This document shows, one piece after another, positions 16,927 to 25,438 of a stretch of 64,000 nt of DNA. Made by a program: the position numbers and the translations under genes. The notes beneath the pieces were generated by a model. It worked only from the letters and a program-made list of their open reading frames with translations. It was not told where the DNA came from and searched no databases. Origin of the DNA: Ohtaekwangia sp035628875 (GTDB lineage Bacteria > Bacteroidota > Bacteroidia > Cytophagales > Cyclobacteriaceae). The first letter of the stretch is position 1. Each line of letters begins with the position of its first letter. The DNA is taken from assembly GCA_035628875.1 (NCBI GenBank), contig DASPIZ010000044.1:1-64000 (forward strand), given 5' to 3'.

Positions 16927-19364
16927 TTTGCTGCAGGATTAAGTTTGGTGATTGTATATGCACTGGAGCTAAATTCATTGGGCGTATTAAAAAGCAGCAT
17001 ACGAAAATATTTCCCACTCGCCCAGGCATCCACCATATTATCATAGAACTTGCTACCGGGGTTTCCCGACTGTCCTGCAGGATACACTCCCCATCCCTTC
17101 GCACCATCCTTCTCCAGGCTGACCACCATACGCCAGCTGGGACCAGCGCGATGATTTGCTGCGTTAACAATACCACGGTTTCCACCAACACGAACATGTT
17201 TGCTGATGGGTTCTATCCGCAAGAGGTGCTGTATATACGTGTCTTTGTAATCTGCCCAGTTTGCAGTTTGATCTTTTTCTTTTTCCCACTGCTCAATCGT
17301 TTTTACTGTTGAGGAGAAAGACATTCGCATCAACGTTTGCAGGTCTTCTTTTTCCGGCGTAGAGCGAATATCATAAAACGAAAAATCAGGCTTGTTCTTG
17401 ATCAGTTGAATTGTGGCATAGTCATCCGGCATCTCAAGACTTACCGGTTGATCGATCATTTCATCCCAGATGAGCATTTGTAATGTATTCCACCACACTT
17501 CATAATAAGATGCTTCTACCGATTCAGGGCTGCTGTAAAAATCCCAGTATCCTAAAGCTTCCCATATCCGTTTTTCTTCACCGCGTAATGTGGCTGAGTC
17601 TACAAGGGGTAACATCAAGGGTAAACTTTCCGCAGCCTGTAAGTTGAAGTTATCGTTTTGCAATGCCATCATGTCCTCAGGACGAATCAATTCTTCCTTC
17701 GACAGCACTTCATTTATTCTTCGGTTTCGGAAAGTCTCGTACCAGTCGGACTGAATATAATATGGATATGTTGCGTCAGCGGGATACTGATTTGCAGAAC
17801 TGACAAAACCACGCGGTGGATTATGCGAAAAAATTTGTTGTTCATACGGAATGAATGCTTTCCATTCCGTACTTGTGGTGGTGCCGTCGAGAATAAATTT
17901 ACCTTCACCTTTTCGGCGTACCGGAAATTTACCCTGCACACGAATGGCGATATCGCCAGCAGATGATGCGAACGCAAAATTCTGAGCCGGCCCGGACCAG
18001 TATTTTAATGCGTCGACATAATCGCTGTAATTTTTGCCGCGGTTCAGTTTGTAAAACGTTTTTAATTCTTCCGAGCCATCATGTGCAATCCAACGGAAGG
18101 CGTAGTGGTTTTTTTCATGGTTTCCATGAAACTGCGTATCGTAAACCACAGGGCCATGATGTGTGTATACAACGGTATCATAAAATACGGCTTTATCACG
18201 AATTACAAATTTTTCAATTTTTTTTGTCGTTGTCCTCCACTCGCCGTCGCTTAAATATTCGTTTCGTTGCTGGTCTTTAAACTGAATTTTATACCAGTCT
18301 GCAAGATCGCGTTGTGCATTGGTACAACCCCAGGCGATTGAATCGTTATACCCCAGGATAACCATTGGTGTGCCTGGCAGTGATGCACCAAGCGTATTTA
18401 GTCCCGGTGCATTAAGATGAACCACGTACCAGATCGATGGAAACGAAAGTGTGAGATGCGGATCGTTGCAGAGGATCGGAGCACCGCTTACAGTCTTGGA
18501 ACCATGTACCGCCCAGTTGTTGCTGCCAATTCCTTTCTTTTTTTCTTTTGGTGTCTGGATGGCAACCATTTCCTGAGGCAACGCGAGGGGTACACTATCA
18601 AGCATAATCGGGGTAAAATTCCAGCCACCCCGATTATCGACGATAGGATCTCCAATAGGGTGATCAGATTCGAAATAAAAAAGGTCGACCATTTCTTTTC
18701 CAAACAACTGAAGCGCATTTGTAAACTCCAGATCTTTCTCGCTTATGTTGAGTGTCTGCGATAAATTTTTCAGCAGTAATCCGGCTTTTAATACAGACCA
18801 TGGTTCAGGTTTATAATTGAGCAGTTTGTATTCGAACGGAAGATCACTGTATCCCAGTTTTTCGATATAGGCATTAACACCTGCTGTGTAGGAAGTGAGT
18901 GCACGGTTAACTTCCGGATCCTTCATCATTTGTTCGATCGCATTTTCCGCACCAAATGTCATTCCTAACCGACGTTGTTTACGATCATAATCCAGCGCCG
19001 CCTCGCCAATAATTTCAGAAACTCTGCCTGCGGCAGCATGCGTTTGAAATTCCATTTGCCACAATCGATGGCTGGCCGTAATGTACCCTTGTGCCAAATA
19101 CAGGTCCGTTTCATGCTGCGCGAAAATATGCGGGATCATCAGACTATCGTAGATCACGGTAACTTCATCGGTAAGTCCGGGGATCTCTAAATTTCCTTCA
19201 GGCCGGTATTCATGACTTTCAATATTTTGCCAAAAGCCTTGATATGGATCCAGAAATTTTCCCAACGGCGGAACTGCATTTCCACCTACAACCCATCGGT
19301 TATCTAAAACATAGACTAACCCAACAGTAAAGAGAAAGCAAAGGATGAATTTAAAAATACGCAT
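16923..19364 (-). CDS. Penicillin acylase family protein (Ntn hydrolase)
   Basis: An 813-residue N-terminal-nucleophile amidohydrolase that self-cleaves into alpha and beta chains. Residues 1-20 form a signal peptide or anchor. The alpha-chain part includes DSLMIPHIFAQHETDLYLAQ. The cleavage site and nucleophile are at GIGSNNWAVHG, with Ser281 becoming the N-terminus of the beta chain and the Asn pair conserved. The beta chain carries PILCNDPHLTLSFPSIWY and the catalytic Asn region late in the chain. Substrates may be acyl-homoserine lactones, acyl amino acids or penicillins; nothing local decides between them. A small membrane protein gene is coupled downstream. Confidence 0.92.
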   Translation of the reverse strand: MRIFKFILCFLFTVGLVYVLDNRWVVGGNAVPPLGKFLDPYQGFWQNIESHEYRPEGNLEIPGLTDEVTVIYDSLMIPHIFAQHETDLYLAQGYITASHRLWQMEFQTHAAAGRVSEIIGEAALDYDRKQRRLGMTFGAENAIEQMMKDPEVNRALTSYTAGVNAYIEKLGYSDLPFEYKLLNYKPEPWSVLKAGLLLKNLSQTLNISEKDLEFTNALQLFGKEMVDLFYFESDHPIGDPIVDNRGGWNFTPIMLDSVPLALPQEMVAIQTPKEKKKGIGSNNWAVHGSKTVSGAPILCNDPHLTLSFPSIWYVVHLNAPGLNTLGASLPGTPMVILGYNDSIAWGCTNAQRDLADWYKIQFKDQQRNEYLSDGEWRTTTKKIEKFVIRDKAVFYDTVVYTHHGPVVYDTQFHGNHEKNHYAFRWIAHDGSEELKTFYKLNRGKNYSDYVDALKYWSGPAQNFAFASSAGDIAIRVQGKFPVRRKGEGKFILDGTTTSTEWKAFIPYEQQIFSHNPPRGFVSSANQYPADATYPYYIQSDWYETFRNRRINEVLSKEELIRPEDMMALQNDNFNLQAAESLPLMLPLVDSATLRGEEKRIWEALGYWDFYSSPESVEASYYEVWWNTLQMLIWDEMIDQPVSLEMPDDYATIQLIKNKPDFSFYDIRSTPEKEDLQTLMRMSFSSTVKTIEQWEKEKDQTANWADYKDTYIQHLLRIEPISKHVRVGGNRGIVNAANHRAGPSWRMVVSLEKDGAKGWGVYPAGQSGNPGSKFYDNMVDAWASGKYFRMLLFNTPNEFSSSAYTITKLNPAAK

Positions 19365-19365
19365 G

Positions 19366-19580
19366 GTTCAAAAGTTCATGGTTCAAAGTTCATGGTTCAT
19401 CCCCTCGTTACCGTCATCCTGATGCGCGCCTGTGCACCGCACAAAGCATGCAGAAGGATTTCCCATACAAAGGAAAAAAACATTCGTTCGCAAAATCAAT
19501 GTTCGACGCCGATGTGGTAGAACCAATAAGTTACAAGGCAACAAACTCGTGGCTCAAAGCTCATAGCTCGCAGCTTAGTC
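19366..19580 (+). repeat. Composite repeat with a REP-like palindrome (334-bp gap)
   Basis: Begins 2 bases from the acylase start codon with a TTCAAAAG/TTCATGG tandem. A REP-like palindrome follows at 19413-19464 (GTCATCCTGATGCGC paired with GCATGCAGAAGGAT), then a GGCTCAAAGCTCATAGCTC module (about 19551-19578). No gene was seen between here and kdsC. Confidence 0.65.
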
Positions 19581-19698
19581 GAATTTGCGTCTCAACCAGC
19601 CCGACGATACTGCAATCGAAAAGATCTTTTTGTGTTAAAATAGAAACCTTTTCCTAATTTTCGGGTGGAAAGTAAGTTTTAATCAAAGTCTACATCGT

Positions 19699-20232
19699 TT
19701 GAAACAGATATTAGCCCGATACACGAAGGAACAAGTGAAAAAAGCCGGTAACATCAAGGCTATATTTATGGATGTAGATGGCGTCCTTACCGATAGTCGT
19801 ATTATTTATGACGAGACGGGTAAGGAGATCAAAAACTTCAATGTGAAGGACGGACAGATCGTAAGTTTCCTGAAAAAAGCGGGCATTATCATCGGCGCAA
19901 TTTCCGGACGAGATTCAGGGGCTACGGCGAAACGCTGTGCTGAACTGAAATTTGACTTTTGTCACCAAGGTATACTCGACAAAGCACTTACGTTTGAAAA
20001 ACTTGTGAAACACTATCAGTTAAAATACAAGGAAGTCGTTTTCATCGGTGATGATATTAATGATGTTCCGGTTTTTAACATCGCAGGTCTGAGTGTTTGC
20101 CCGGCAGACACCTTTTCTTATGTGAAAGATTGCGTCGATCTGGTTTCGTTTACAAAAGGAGGACGTGGTGTACTTCGTGAGGTTGCTGACCTGGTGCTGG
20201 CAGCCAGGGGAGAGGAACCTTTCAGGGTTTAA
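19699..20232 (+). CDS. kdsC: Kdo-8-phosphate phosphatase
   Basis: HAD-superfamily phosphatase that removes phosphate from Kdo-8-phosphate in lipopolysaccharide core synthesis. In the 177-residue protein, motif I FMDVDGVLTD has nucleophile Asp25 and general acid Asp27, motif II is ISGRDSG, and motif III/IV is GDDINDVPVF. The length and lack of a cap domain fit tetrameric KdsC. The only start consistent with a complete motif I region is TTG at 19699, because the next in-frame ATG lies inside the catalytic motif and a stop lies upstream at 19636. kdsA follows after a repeat block. Confidence 0.92.
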   Translation: MKQILARYTKEQVKKAGNIKAIFMDVDGVLTDSRIIYDETGKEIKNFNVKDGQIVSFLKKAGIIIGAISGRDSGATAKRCAELKFDFCHQGILDKALTFEKLVKHYQLKYKEVVFIGDDINDVPVFNIAGLSVCPADTFSYVKDCVDLVSFTKGGRGVLREVADLVLAARGEEPFRV

Positions 20233-20478
20233 GGTTCAAAGATCATGGTTCAAAGTTCAAAGTTGGGTGTTTGATAACGACGCGTTTGTGAAAGCTGTTT
20301 GTGGTTTGTGGTTTAAGGTTTGAGGTTGGTTTTCGAAAACTCCTTGGATTATCGAAAACGTATAAATCACTGCCAACAAACTCGTAGCTCGCAGCTCGTA
20401 ACTCGAAGCTTTTCTAAAGCCCATAAATCATCGAACACAACCTTCAGCCTGAAGCTTAAAGCGTGTAGCTATTCGAAA
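20226..20478 (+). repeat. Composite repeat, full four-module copy
   Basis: Runs from the last codons of kdsC toward kdsA. Modules in order: TTCAAAG-type tandem (20226-20262), GTTTGTGGTTTGTGG tandem (20298-20332), CTCGTAGCTCGCAGCTCG tandem (20384-20410), then CTTCAGCCTGAAGC (20442-20470). The linkers carry TTTTCGAAAA and GATTATCGAAAA. The stop codon TAA of kdsC lies inside the first module. Confidence 0.72.
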
Positions 20479-20520
20479 TCTCATAAGTATCAATAACAAG
20501 ATTAAAGTATCAATAACAAA

Positions 20521-21357
20521 ATGAATACATTCAAAGATAAAGTTGAAATCAGCGACTCCATTGTGCTTGGAGGTGATCAAATGGTTTTGTTTTCAGGACC
20601 ATGTGCAGCGGAAAGTTATGATCTGTGCATGGAAACAGGGAGTACAGTGAAATCGCTTTGCGCGAAGTTGGGAATTCAATATGTTTTTAAATCATCCTTC
20701 GATAAAGCTAACCGCACATCCGAAGGTTCCTATCGCGGACCATCTTATGAAAGCGGTTTACAGATACTGGAACGTGTTCGAAAAGATTTAAAGGTTCCGA
20801 TTGTGACCGATGTACACGAATCGTATCAATGTGCGGAAGTTGCCACGGTTGTGGATGTGTTGCAAATTCCAGCTTTCCTTTGTCGCCAGACTGATCTATT
20901 AAAAGCAGCTGCAAAGACAGGTAAAGCGGTAAAGATTAAAAAAGGACAGTTTATGGCACCTGAGGATATGAAATTTGCTGTGGAGAAAGTCAGGGGCGAA
21001 GGAAATAATAATGTATTCCTCACAGAACGTGGTGCAAGCTTTGGTTATCATACCTTGGTTGTGGATATGCGTTCACTTCCTATCATGCGTCAGTTTACAC
21101 CAGTGATTTTTGATGTCACGCATTCTGTGCAACAACCAGGAGGGTTAGGTGGTACTTCCGGAGGCCAGCGTGAATTCGCACCTTTTCTAGCCCGCGCCGC
21201 TGCAGCTGCGGGTGTCGATGGATTCTTTATCGAAACTCATCCCACACCTGAGAAAGCACTAAGCGATGGCCCCAACATGATCCACCTTCATAACATGGAA
21301 TCTTTTCTCACGATGCTCAAAAAAACCTGGGAACTGGGGAGGAAGTATGGTTCATAG
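20521..21357 (+). CDS. kdsA: Kdo-8-phosphate synthase
   Basis: Condenses phosphoenolpyruvate with arabinose-5-phosphate to give Kdo-8-phosphate, the step before kdsC. In the 278-residue TIM-barrel protein, the family motifs are FSGPCAAES (residues 24-32), KSSFDKANRTS, TDVHES, KIKKGQFM, LTERGASFGYH, FDVTHSVQQPGG and HPTPEKALSDGPN. The Cys in GPCA and the Asn in KANR are features also found in metal-type and metal-free enzymes, so the class is not called. The ATG at 20521 gives the usual N-terminus. Confidence 0.96.
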   Translation: MNTFKDKVEISDSIVLGGDQMVLFSGPCAAESYDLCMETGSTVKSLCAKLGIQYVFKSSFDKANRTSEGSYRGPSYESGLQILERVRKDLKVPIVTDVHESYQCAEVATVVDVLQIPAFLCRQTDLLKAAAKTGKAVKIKKGQFMAPEDMKFAVEKVRGEGNNNVFLTERGASFGYHTLVVDMRSLPIMRQFTPVIFDVTHSVQQPGGLGGTSGGQREFAPFLARAAAAAGVDGFFIETHPTPEKALSDGPNMIHLHNMESFLTMLKKTWELGRKYGS

Positions 21358-21830
21358 TCCGAGGTTCAAAGTTTAAGGTAAGGTTCGAAGTTTCAACTCA
21401 ACTCGGTTTAAGGTTCCAGCTCAAGGTTTCGAAACCATTCCCATCGTTTCCGTCATCCTTCTGCGCATGTGCTTCAGCACAAAGCCCGCAGAAGAATCCC
21501 CCGGAACAGCGGAAAAAACGTGTCGCACGAAAAACAAAAAATTGGATCGGTTACCGTAAACCGGAAAGTTGCTACAAAACCAGAAGTTCGTAAGCATTAC
21601 AAACCTACAATTTGATTTTGTGTTAACCACCCTGATCCTTCGACTCTGTCGGAAAATCGTCCCTCCTGAAACCAGGAGAGAAAAATTTCGTGAAAAGTCG
21701 TAAACTTTAGAATTACTGCCAACAAACTCGCGGCTCGCAGCTCGAAACTCGCAGCTTTTCGAAAATCCAATCAGCTGTCAAACTTACCGTGCACCTTGCA
21801 GCTTCGAAATCCCCGAAGTTTTCGATAAAC
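21352..21830 (+). repeat. Composite repeat with a REP-like palindrome (536-bp gap)
   Basis: Starts within the kdsA stop region with GGTTCAAAGTTTAAGG-like units (21352-21425). A REP-like palindrome follows at 21452-21502 (GTCATCCTTCTGCGC ... GCAGAAGAATCCCC), with the CCGGAACAGCGG sequence that also follows copies near 30-31 kb. A CTCGCGGCTCGCAGCTCG module (21727-21757) and CACCTTGCAGCTTCG (about 21788) end the block. No gene was seen in this stretch. Confidence 0.7.
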
Positions 21831-21843
21831 CGCCAAGTCGCTC

Positions 21844-21873
21844 TTGTGAATTCTAATTGAAATCTTACCTTTG
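21844..21873 (+). promoter_or_regulatory. Promoter of the SLC13-cysC operon
   Basis: TTG at 21844-21846, a 19-base spacer and TACCTTTG at 21866-21873 match the Bacteroidota promoter consensus. Transcription would start near 21880, leaving a short leader before the permease start codon. Confidence 0.75.
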
Positions 21874-21893
21874 TTCCCCTGAACTCTACAGAT

Positions 21894-23666
21894 TTGGTGG
21901 ACTTTGCATTTTCGCAGCTTTACGTTCTTATTATCGTGGTATTTCTGGTGATATCCCTGTACAAGGAAATATTCAATCCGGCATTAACGTTTTTTATTTG
22001 TACAGTGGCCCTTTTATTGGGTAATGTGATCACGGCCAACGATTTACTAAAAGGGCTGGCGAACCAACAGATTATATTAATATTCCTGTTGGTATTGGTT
22101 ACGGCAGGAATCCGGATCATTTATGGTACCGAAATCTTCTCCAAACTTTTCAAGCCAGGATTGTCATCAAAAGGATTTTTACTCCGGATGATGATCAGTG
22201 TATCATCCATATCTGCGTTTTTGAACAATACACCGATTGTGGCCTTTATGATTCCTTATGTCAAGGAGTGGTCACAAAAAACAGGGCGCCCTGCATCCAA
22301 ATTTCTCATCCCACTTTCATATGCGACGATATTAGGTGGCATGATTACCGTTATTGGTACATCGACTAACCTTGTATTGAATGGCCTGATTCAGGAATAT
22401 GGACTACCACTCCTCCACTACAGTGATTTTCTTTACCTCGGTTTAACCGTTACAGTGATGGGTTGGGCATATTTTTATTTCATTGGATACAACCTGTTAC
22501 CATCTAACGAAAACAAGCTTGATGCGCTGCGGGAAAACGTAAAAGAATACATTATTGAAACGGAAGTTTTCGAAGGATCGAGGCTGGCAGGAAAAACCGT
22601 GAAAGAGGCAGGCCTTCGTAATCTTCAAGATCTTTTCCTCGTAGAGATTATTCGGGATGAAGACGTTATTTCTCCGGTATCGCCGGAAGAGGTACTTGAA
22701 CCCAATGATCTGCTTTTCTTTTCCGGGAATACGGCTGCTATTTATAATCTTATAAAGGATGATAACGGCCTCCGAATTCCAAAACAGGATTCGCTTGAAA
22801 TTGATGGCCATTTTCATTTTGTTGAAGGTGTTATCCCAGCTCACTCGGAGTTAATTGGAAAGCGATTAAAAGATTCTGACTTCCGGAAGAAGTTCAAGGC
22901 ATCGGTAATCGCTGTCCATCGCAATGGAAAACAGGTTCCCGGCAAGGTAGGAGAGATGTCGCTGGCAGGAGGGGATTTTCTTTTATTGTTGGCGAGCGAA
23001 AATCAAGAGAATCGCAGCCACGAAAAGGATTTGTATTTTGTTTCAACACCACAAAAAATAAGCACACCAAAACCGAAGTGGCTTCCATGGTTTGGATTGC
23101 TGTGTTTTGTTTGTCTTATTCTTGGTATAACGGATGTGCTGCCACTTTTCAACATTAGCATCGGAATCCTCATGGCGCTTGTGGTAGTTGGTATACTTAA
23201 TTTCACTGAAATCAGACGGGAACTTGATCTGAGTTTATTGCTTGTGCTGGTATGTTCACTTGCCATTGGCGTAGCACTCGAAAAATCCGGAACGGCATCG
23301 TTAATTGCCAACCTTATTGTAAGTTCTGCTCAAAAGTTAGGAGCCGTTGGTGTAGTGGCTGCGTTGTTTATGGTTACTATCTTTCTCACGTCATTGATTA
23401 CAAACGCAGCTGCCGTTTCCATTGTGTTTCCGGTTGCCATGGCAATTGCGGAACAAATGAATCTTCCGTACACACCATTTTTTGTCGCGATAGCGTTTGC
23501 AGCTTCGGGTGATTTTATGACGCCTATCGGGTATCAAACTAACCTGATGGTTTATGGACCAGGAGGATACACCTTTAAAGATTTTTTCCGCGTAGGCGTA
23601 ATGCTTACTATATTGTATTCTGCAATTTGCATTGCTTTTATATCGTATTTCTATAACCTTATTTAA
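21894..23666 (+). CDS. SLC13-type permease with two RCK_C domains (probable sulfate importer)
   Basis: A 590-residue divalent-anion:sodium symporter type permease. Membrane segments fill residues 1-200 and about 395-590. Between them lie two soluble TrkA-C (RCK_C) domains (about 210-290 and 300-375). The pore-forming repeats show SAFLNNTPIVAFMIP with TVIGTSTNLVLNG, and SLITNAAAVSIVFPVA with TPIGYQTNLMVYG. The start is TTG at 21894 or GTG at 21897; no ATG is available. It is followed 1 base later by cysC, so sulfate uptake is the likely role. This rests on context, because the family also carries dicarboxylates and other anions. Confidence 0.87.
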   Translation: MVDFAFSQLYVLIIVVFLVISLYKEIFNPALTFFICTVALLLGNVITANDLLKGLANQQIILIFLLVLVTAGIRIIYGTEIFSKLFKPGLSSKGFLLRMMISVSSISAFLNNTPIVAFMIPYVKEWSQKTGRPASKFLIPLSYATILGGMITVIGTSTNLVLNGLIQEYGLPLLHYSDFLYLGLTVTVMGWAYFYFIGYNLLPSNENKLDALRENVKEYIIETEVFEGSRLAGKTVKEAGLRNLQDLFLVEIIRDEDVISPVSPEEVLEPNDLLFFSGNTAAIYNLIKDDNGLRIPKQDSLEIDGHFHFVEGVIPAHSELIGKRLKDSDFRKKFKASVIAVHRNGKQVPGKVGEMSLAGGDFLLLLASENQENRSHEKDLYFVSTPQKISTPKPKWLPWFGLLCFVCLILGITDVLPLFNISIGILMALVVVGILNFTEIRRELDLSLLLVLVCSLAIGVALEKSGTASLIANLIVSSAQKLGAVGVVAALFMVTIFLTSLITNAAAVSIVFPVAMAIAEQMNLPYTPFFVAIAFAASGDFMTPIGYQTNLMVYGPGGYTFKDFFRVGVMLTILYSAICIAFISYFYNLI

Positions 23667-23667
23667 A

Positions 23668-24261
23668 GTGAATAATTTATATCCGATAAAAACCAAGGTA
23701 AGTAAAGCGCAACGTGAAGCACTATTCGATCAGCGCGGTACTTTAATTTGGTTCACGGGGTTGTCTGGCTCAGGAAAATCAACCCTGGCGGTACAACTCG
23801 AGGCGCAGCTGCATGAAATGGGATTCAAAACCTATTTACTGGATGGTGATAATATCCGGTCTGGATTAAACAAAGATTTGAGCTTTGCAGACGATGGCCG
23901 TGTAGAAAACATCCGGCGCATCGGTGAGGTATCAAAGTTATTTTTAGATGCCGGACTGGTCGTATTGTCTGCCTTTATTTCGCCGTTCAAATCAGATCGC
24001 GAACAGGTAAAGCAAATCGTGGGTGCAGACAGTTTTATTGAAGTTTTTGTCGATGCTCCGATCGAAGTTTGTGAAAAACGGGATGTAAAAGGATTGTACA
24101 AAAAAGCACGTGCTGGTGAAGTGAAAAATTTTACCGGTATTGATTCGCCTTATGAAGCTCCTCAAAATGCGGATGTTCACATCCCCACCCACGAGCTTTC
24201 GGTAGATCAATCGATTGAAAAGTTGTTAAATTATCTCTTACCCAAAGTAAGACTAAAGTAA
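23668..24261 (+). CDS. cysC: Adenylylsulfate (APS) kinase
   Basis: Phosphorylates APS to PAPS, the active sulfate donor. In the 197-residue protein, the Walker A is GLSGSGKS (residues 31-38), followed by YLLDGDNIRSGLN, VENIRRIGEVSKLF, SAFISPFKSDRE and FVDAPIEVCEKRDVKGLYKKA, all family-typical. The start is the GTG at 23668, one base after the permease stop; a longer TTG-initiated form would run back into that gene. It is co-transcribed with the permease and probably with cysD and cysN downstream. Confidence 0.93.
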   Translation: MNNLYPIKTKVSKAQREALFDQRGTLIWFTGLSGSGKSTLAVQLEAQLHEMGFKTYLLDGDNIRSGLNKDLSFADDGRVENIRRIGEVSKLFLDAGLVVLSAFISPFKSDREQVKQIVGADSFIEVFVDAPIEVCEKRDVKGLYKKARAGEVKNFTGIDSPYEAPQNADVHIPTHELSVDQSIEKLLNYLLPKVRLK

Positions 24262-24365
24262 CACCAAAAACCCGAATTTTACCTTATCTTCGCGGATTGT
24301 GAGCAAACCGAGTGAATGATCTAACGCGTCTGAGATAAGTTTCAAGTTAACTTTCGGAAGCCGGT

Positions 24366-24425
24366 CAACTTTGAACTTTGAACCTTGAACCTTGAACCTT
24401 GAACTTTGAACTTTGAACTAAGAAA
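24366..24425 (+). repeat. TTTGAACC/TTTGAACT tandem directly before cysD
   Basis: About seven imperfect 7-base units (TTTGAAC followed by T or C) run from 24366 to 24421, ending 4 bases before the cysD ATG. This is the first module of the composite repeat in inverse orientation and without the other modules. It would lie in the mRNA leader or the cysC-cysD spacer. Confidence 0.7.
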
Positions 24426-25334
24426 ATGAGTCAACAATATTATTTAAGTCATCTAAAAGAACTGGAATCTGAGGCCATTTTTGTTATTCGTGAAGTAGTG
24501 GCACAGTTCGAAAATCCAGCGTTGTTATTTTCAGGTGGAAAAGATTCCATCGTACTCGCGTATTTATCACGAAAAGCTTTCTATCCTGCACGCATTCCAT
24601 TTCCATTGGTACACATTGATACCGGACATAATTTTCCTGAGACAATGGAATATCGCGATTGGCTGGTGAACGAACTCGGTGTAAAACTCATCGTAGGTTC
24701 TGTTCAGGAAAGTATTGATACTGGAAGAACGAAGGAGGAAAGTGGCTACAATGCCAGCCGGAATTCACTACAGATTGTGACGCTGCTGGATACCATCGAA
24801 AAAAACAAATTCAATGCTGCCATGGGTGGCGCCCGCCGTGATGAAGAGAAAGCCCGTGCTAAAGAACGTTTCTTTTCGCACCGCGACGAGTTTGGACAAT
24901 GGGATCCTAAAAACCAACGTCCCGAACTTTGGAATTTGTTCAATGGAAGGAAAAGCCAGGGCGAGCACTTCCGTGTATTCCCGATCTCTAACTGGACAGA
25001 AATGGATGTATGGCAATATATCTACACAGAAAATATTCCAATCCCGAAACTATACTTTGCCCATGAACGCGAAGTGATAGAACGTGATGGCGCAATTTTG
25101 TCAACGTCGCCATTCCTTCAATTGAAACCAGGCGAGATACCCGTGCGGAAGCAAGTTCGATTCAGGACCTGTGGCGATATGCCGATCACGGGGGCTGTTG
25201 AATCAAGTGCCGATACGCTCGAAAAAATCATCGAAGAAGTTGCCGCCTCGCGTAAAACCGAACGAGGTACACGTGCCGACGACAAACGCTCGGAAACCGC
25301 GATGGAAGACAGGAAAAAGAGCGGATATTTTTAG
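24426..25334 (+). CDS. cysD: Sulfate adenylyltransferase subunit 2
   Basis: Small catalytic subunit of ATP sulfurylase that makes APS from sulfate and ATP together with CysN. In the 302-residue protein, the PP-loop LFSGGKDSIV (SGGKDS at 36-41) is followed by VHIDTGHNFPETMEYRD, GGARRDEEKARAKER and the C-terminal FRTCGDMPITGAVES and TERGTRADD segments. Length and motifs are those of full-length CysD. A repeat tandem sits directly ahead of the ATG, where a ribosome site would normally be. Confidence 0.96.
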   Translation: MSQQYYLSHLKELESEAIFVIREVVAQFENPALLFSGGKDSIVLAYLSRKAFYPARIPFPLVHIDTGHNFPETMEYRDWLVNELGVKLIVGSVQESIDTGRTKEESGYNASRNSLQIVTLLDTIEKNKFNAAMGGARRDEEKARAKERFFSHRDEFGQWDPKNQRPELWNLFNGRKSQGEHFRVFPISNWTEMDVWQYIYTENIPIPKLYFAHEREVIERDGAILSTSPFLQLKPGEIPVRKQVRFRTCGDMPITGAVESSADTLEKIIEEVAASRKTERGTRADDKRSETAMEDRKKSGYF

Positions 25335-25438
25335 CCTTTGTTTAATATAAATTATGCAAAAGATTCATAGTAGATCTTCGCATCAACAAGTAAACTTAAG
25401 TGCTAATTTTCATAAGCAATTAAAATTTAAAAACAGAA

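Noticed and set aside
19448..19657. Plus-strand 69-residue frame upstream of kdsC
   Set aside because: It starts inside a REP-like palindrome and crosses a repeat module. Its composition is not protein-like.
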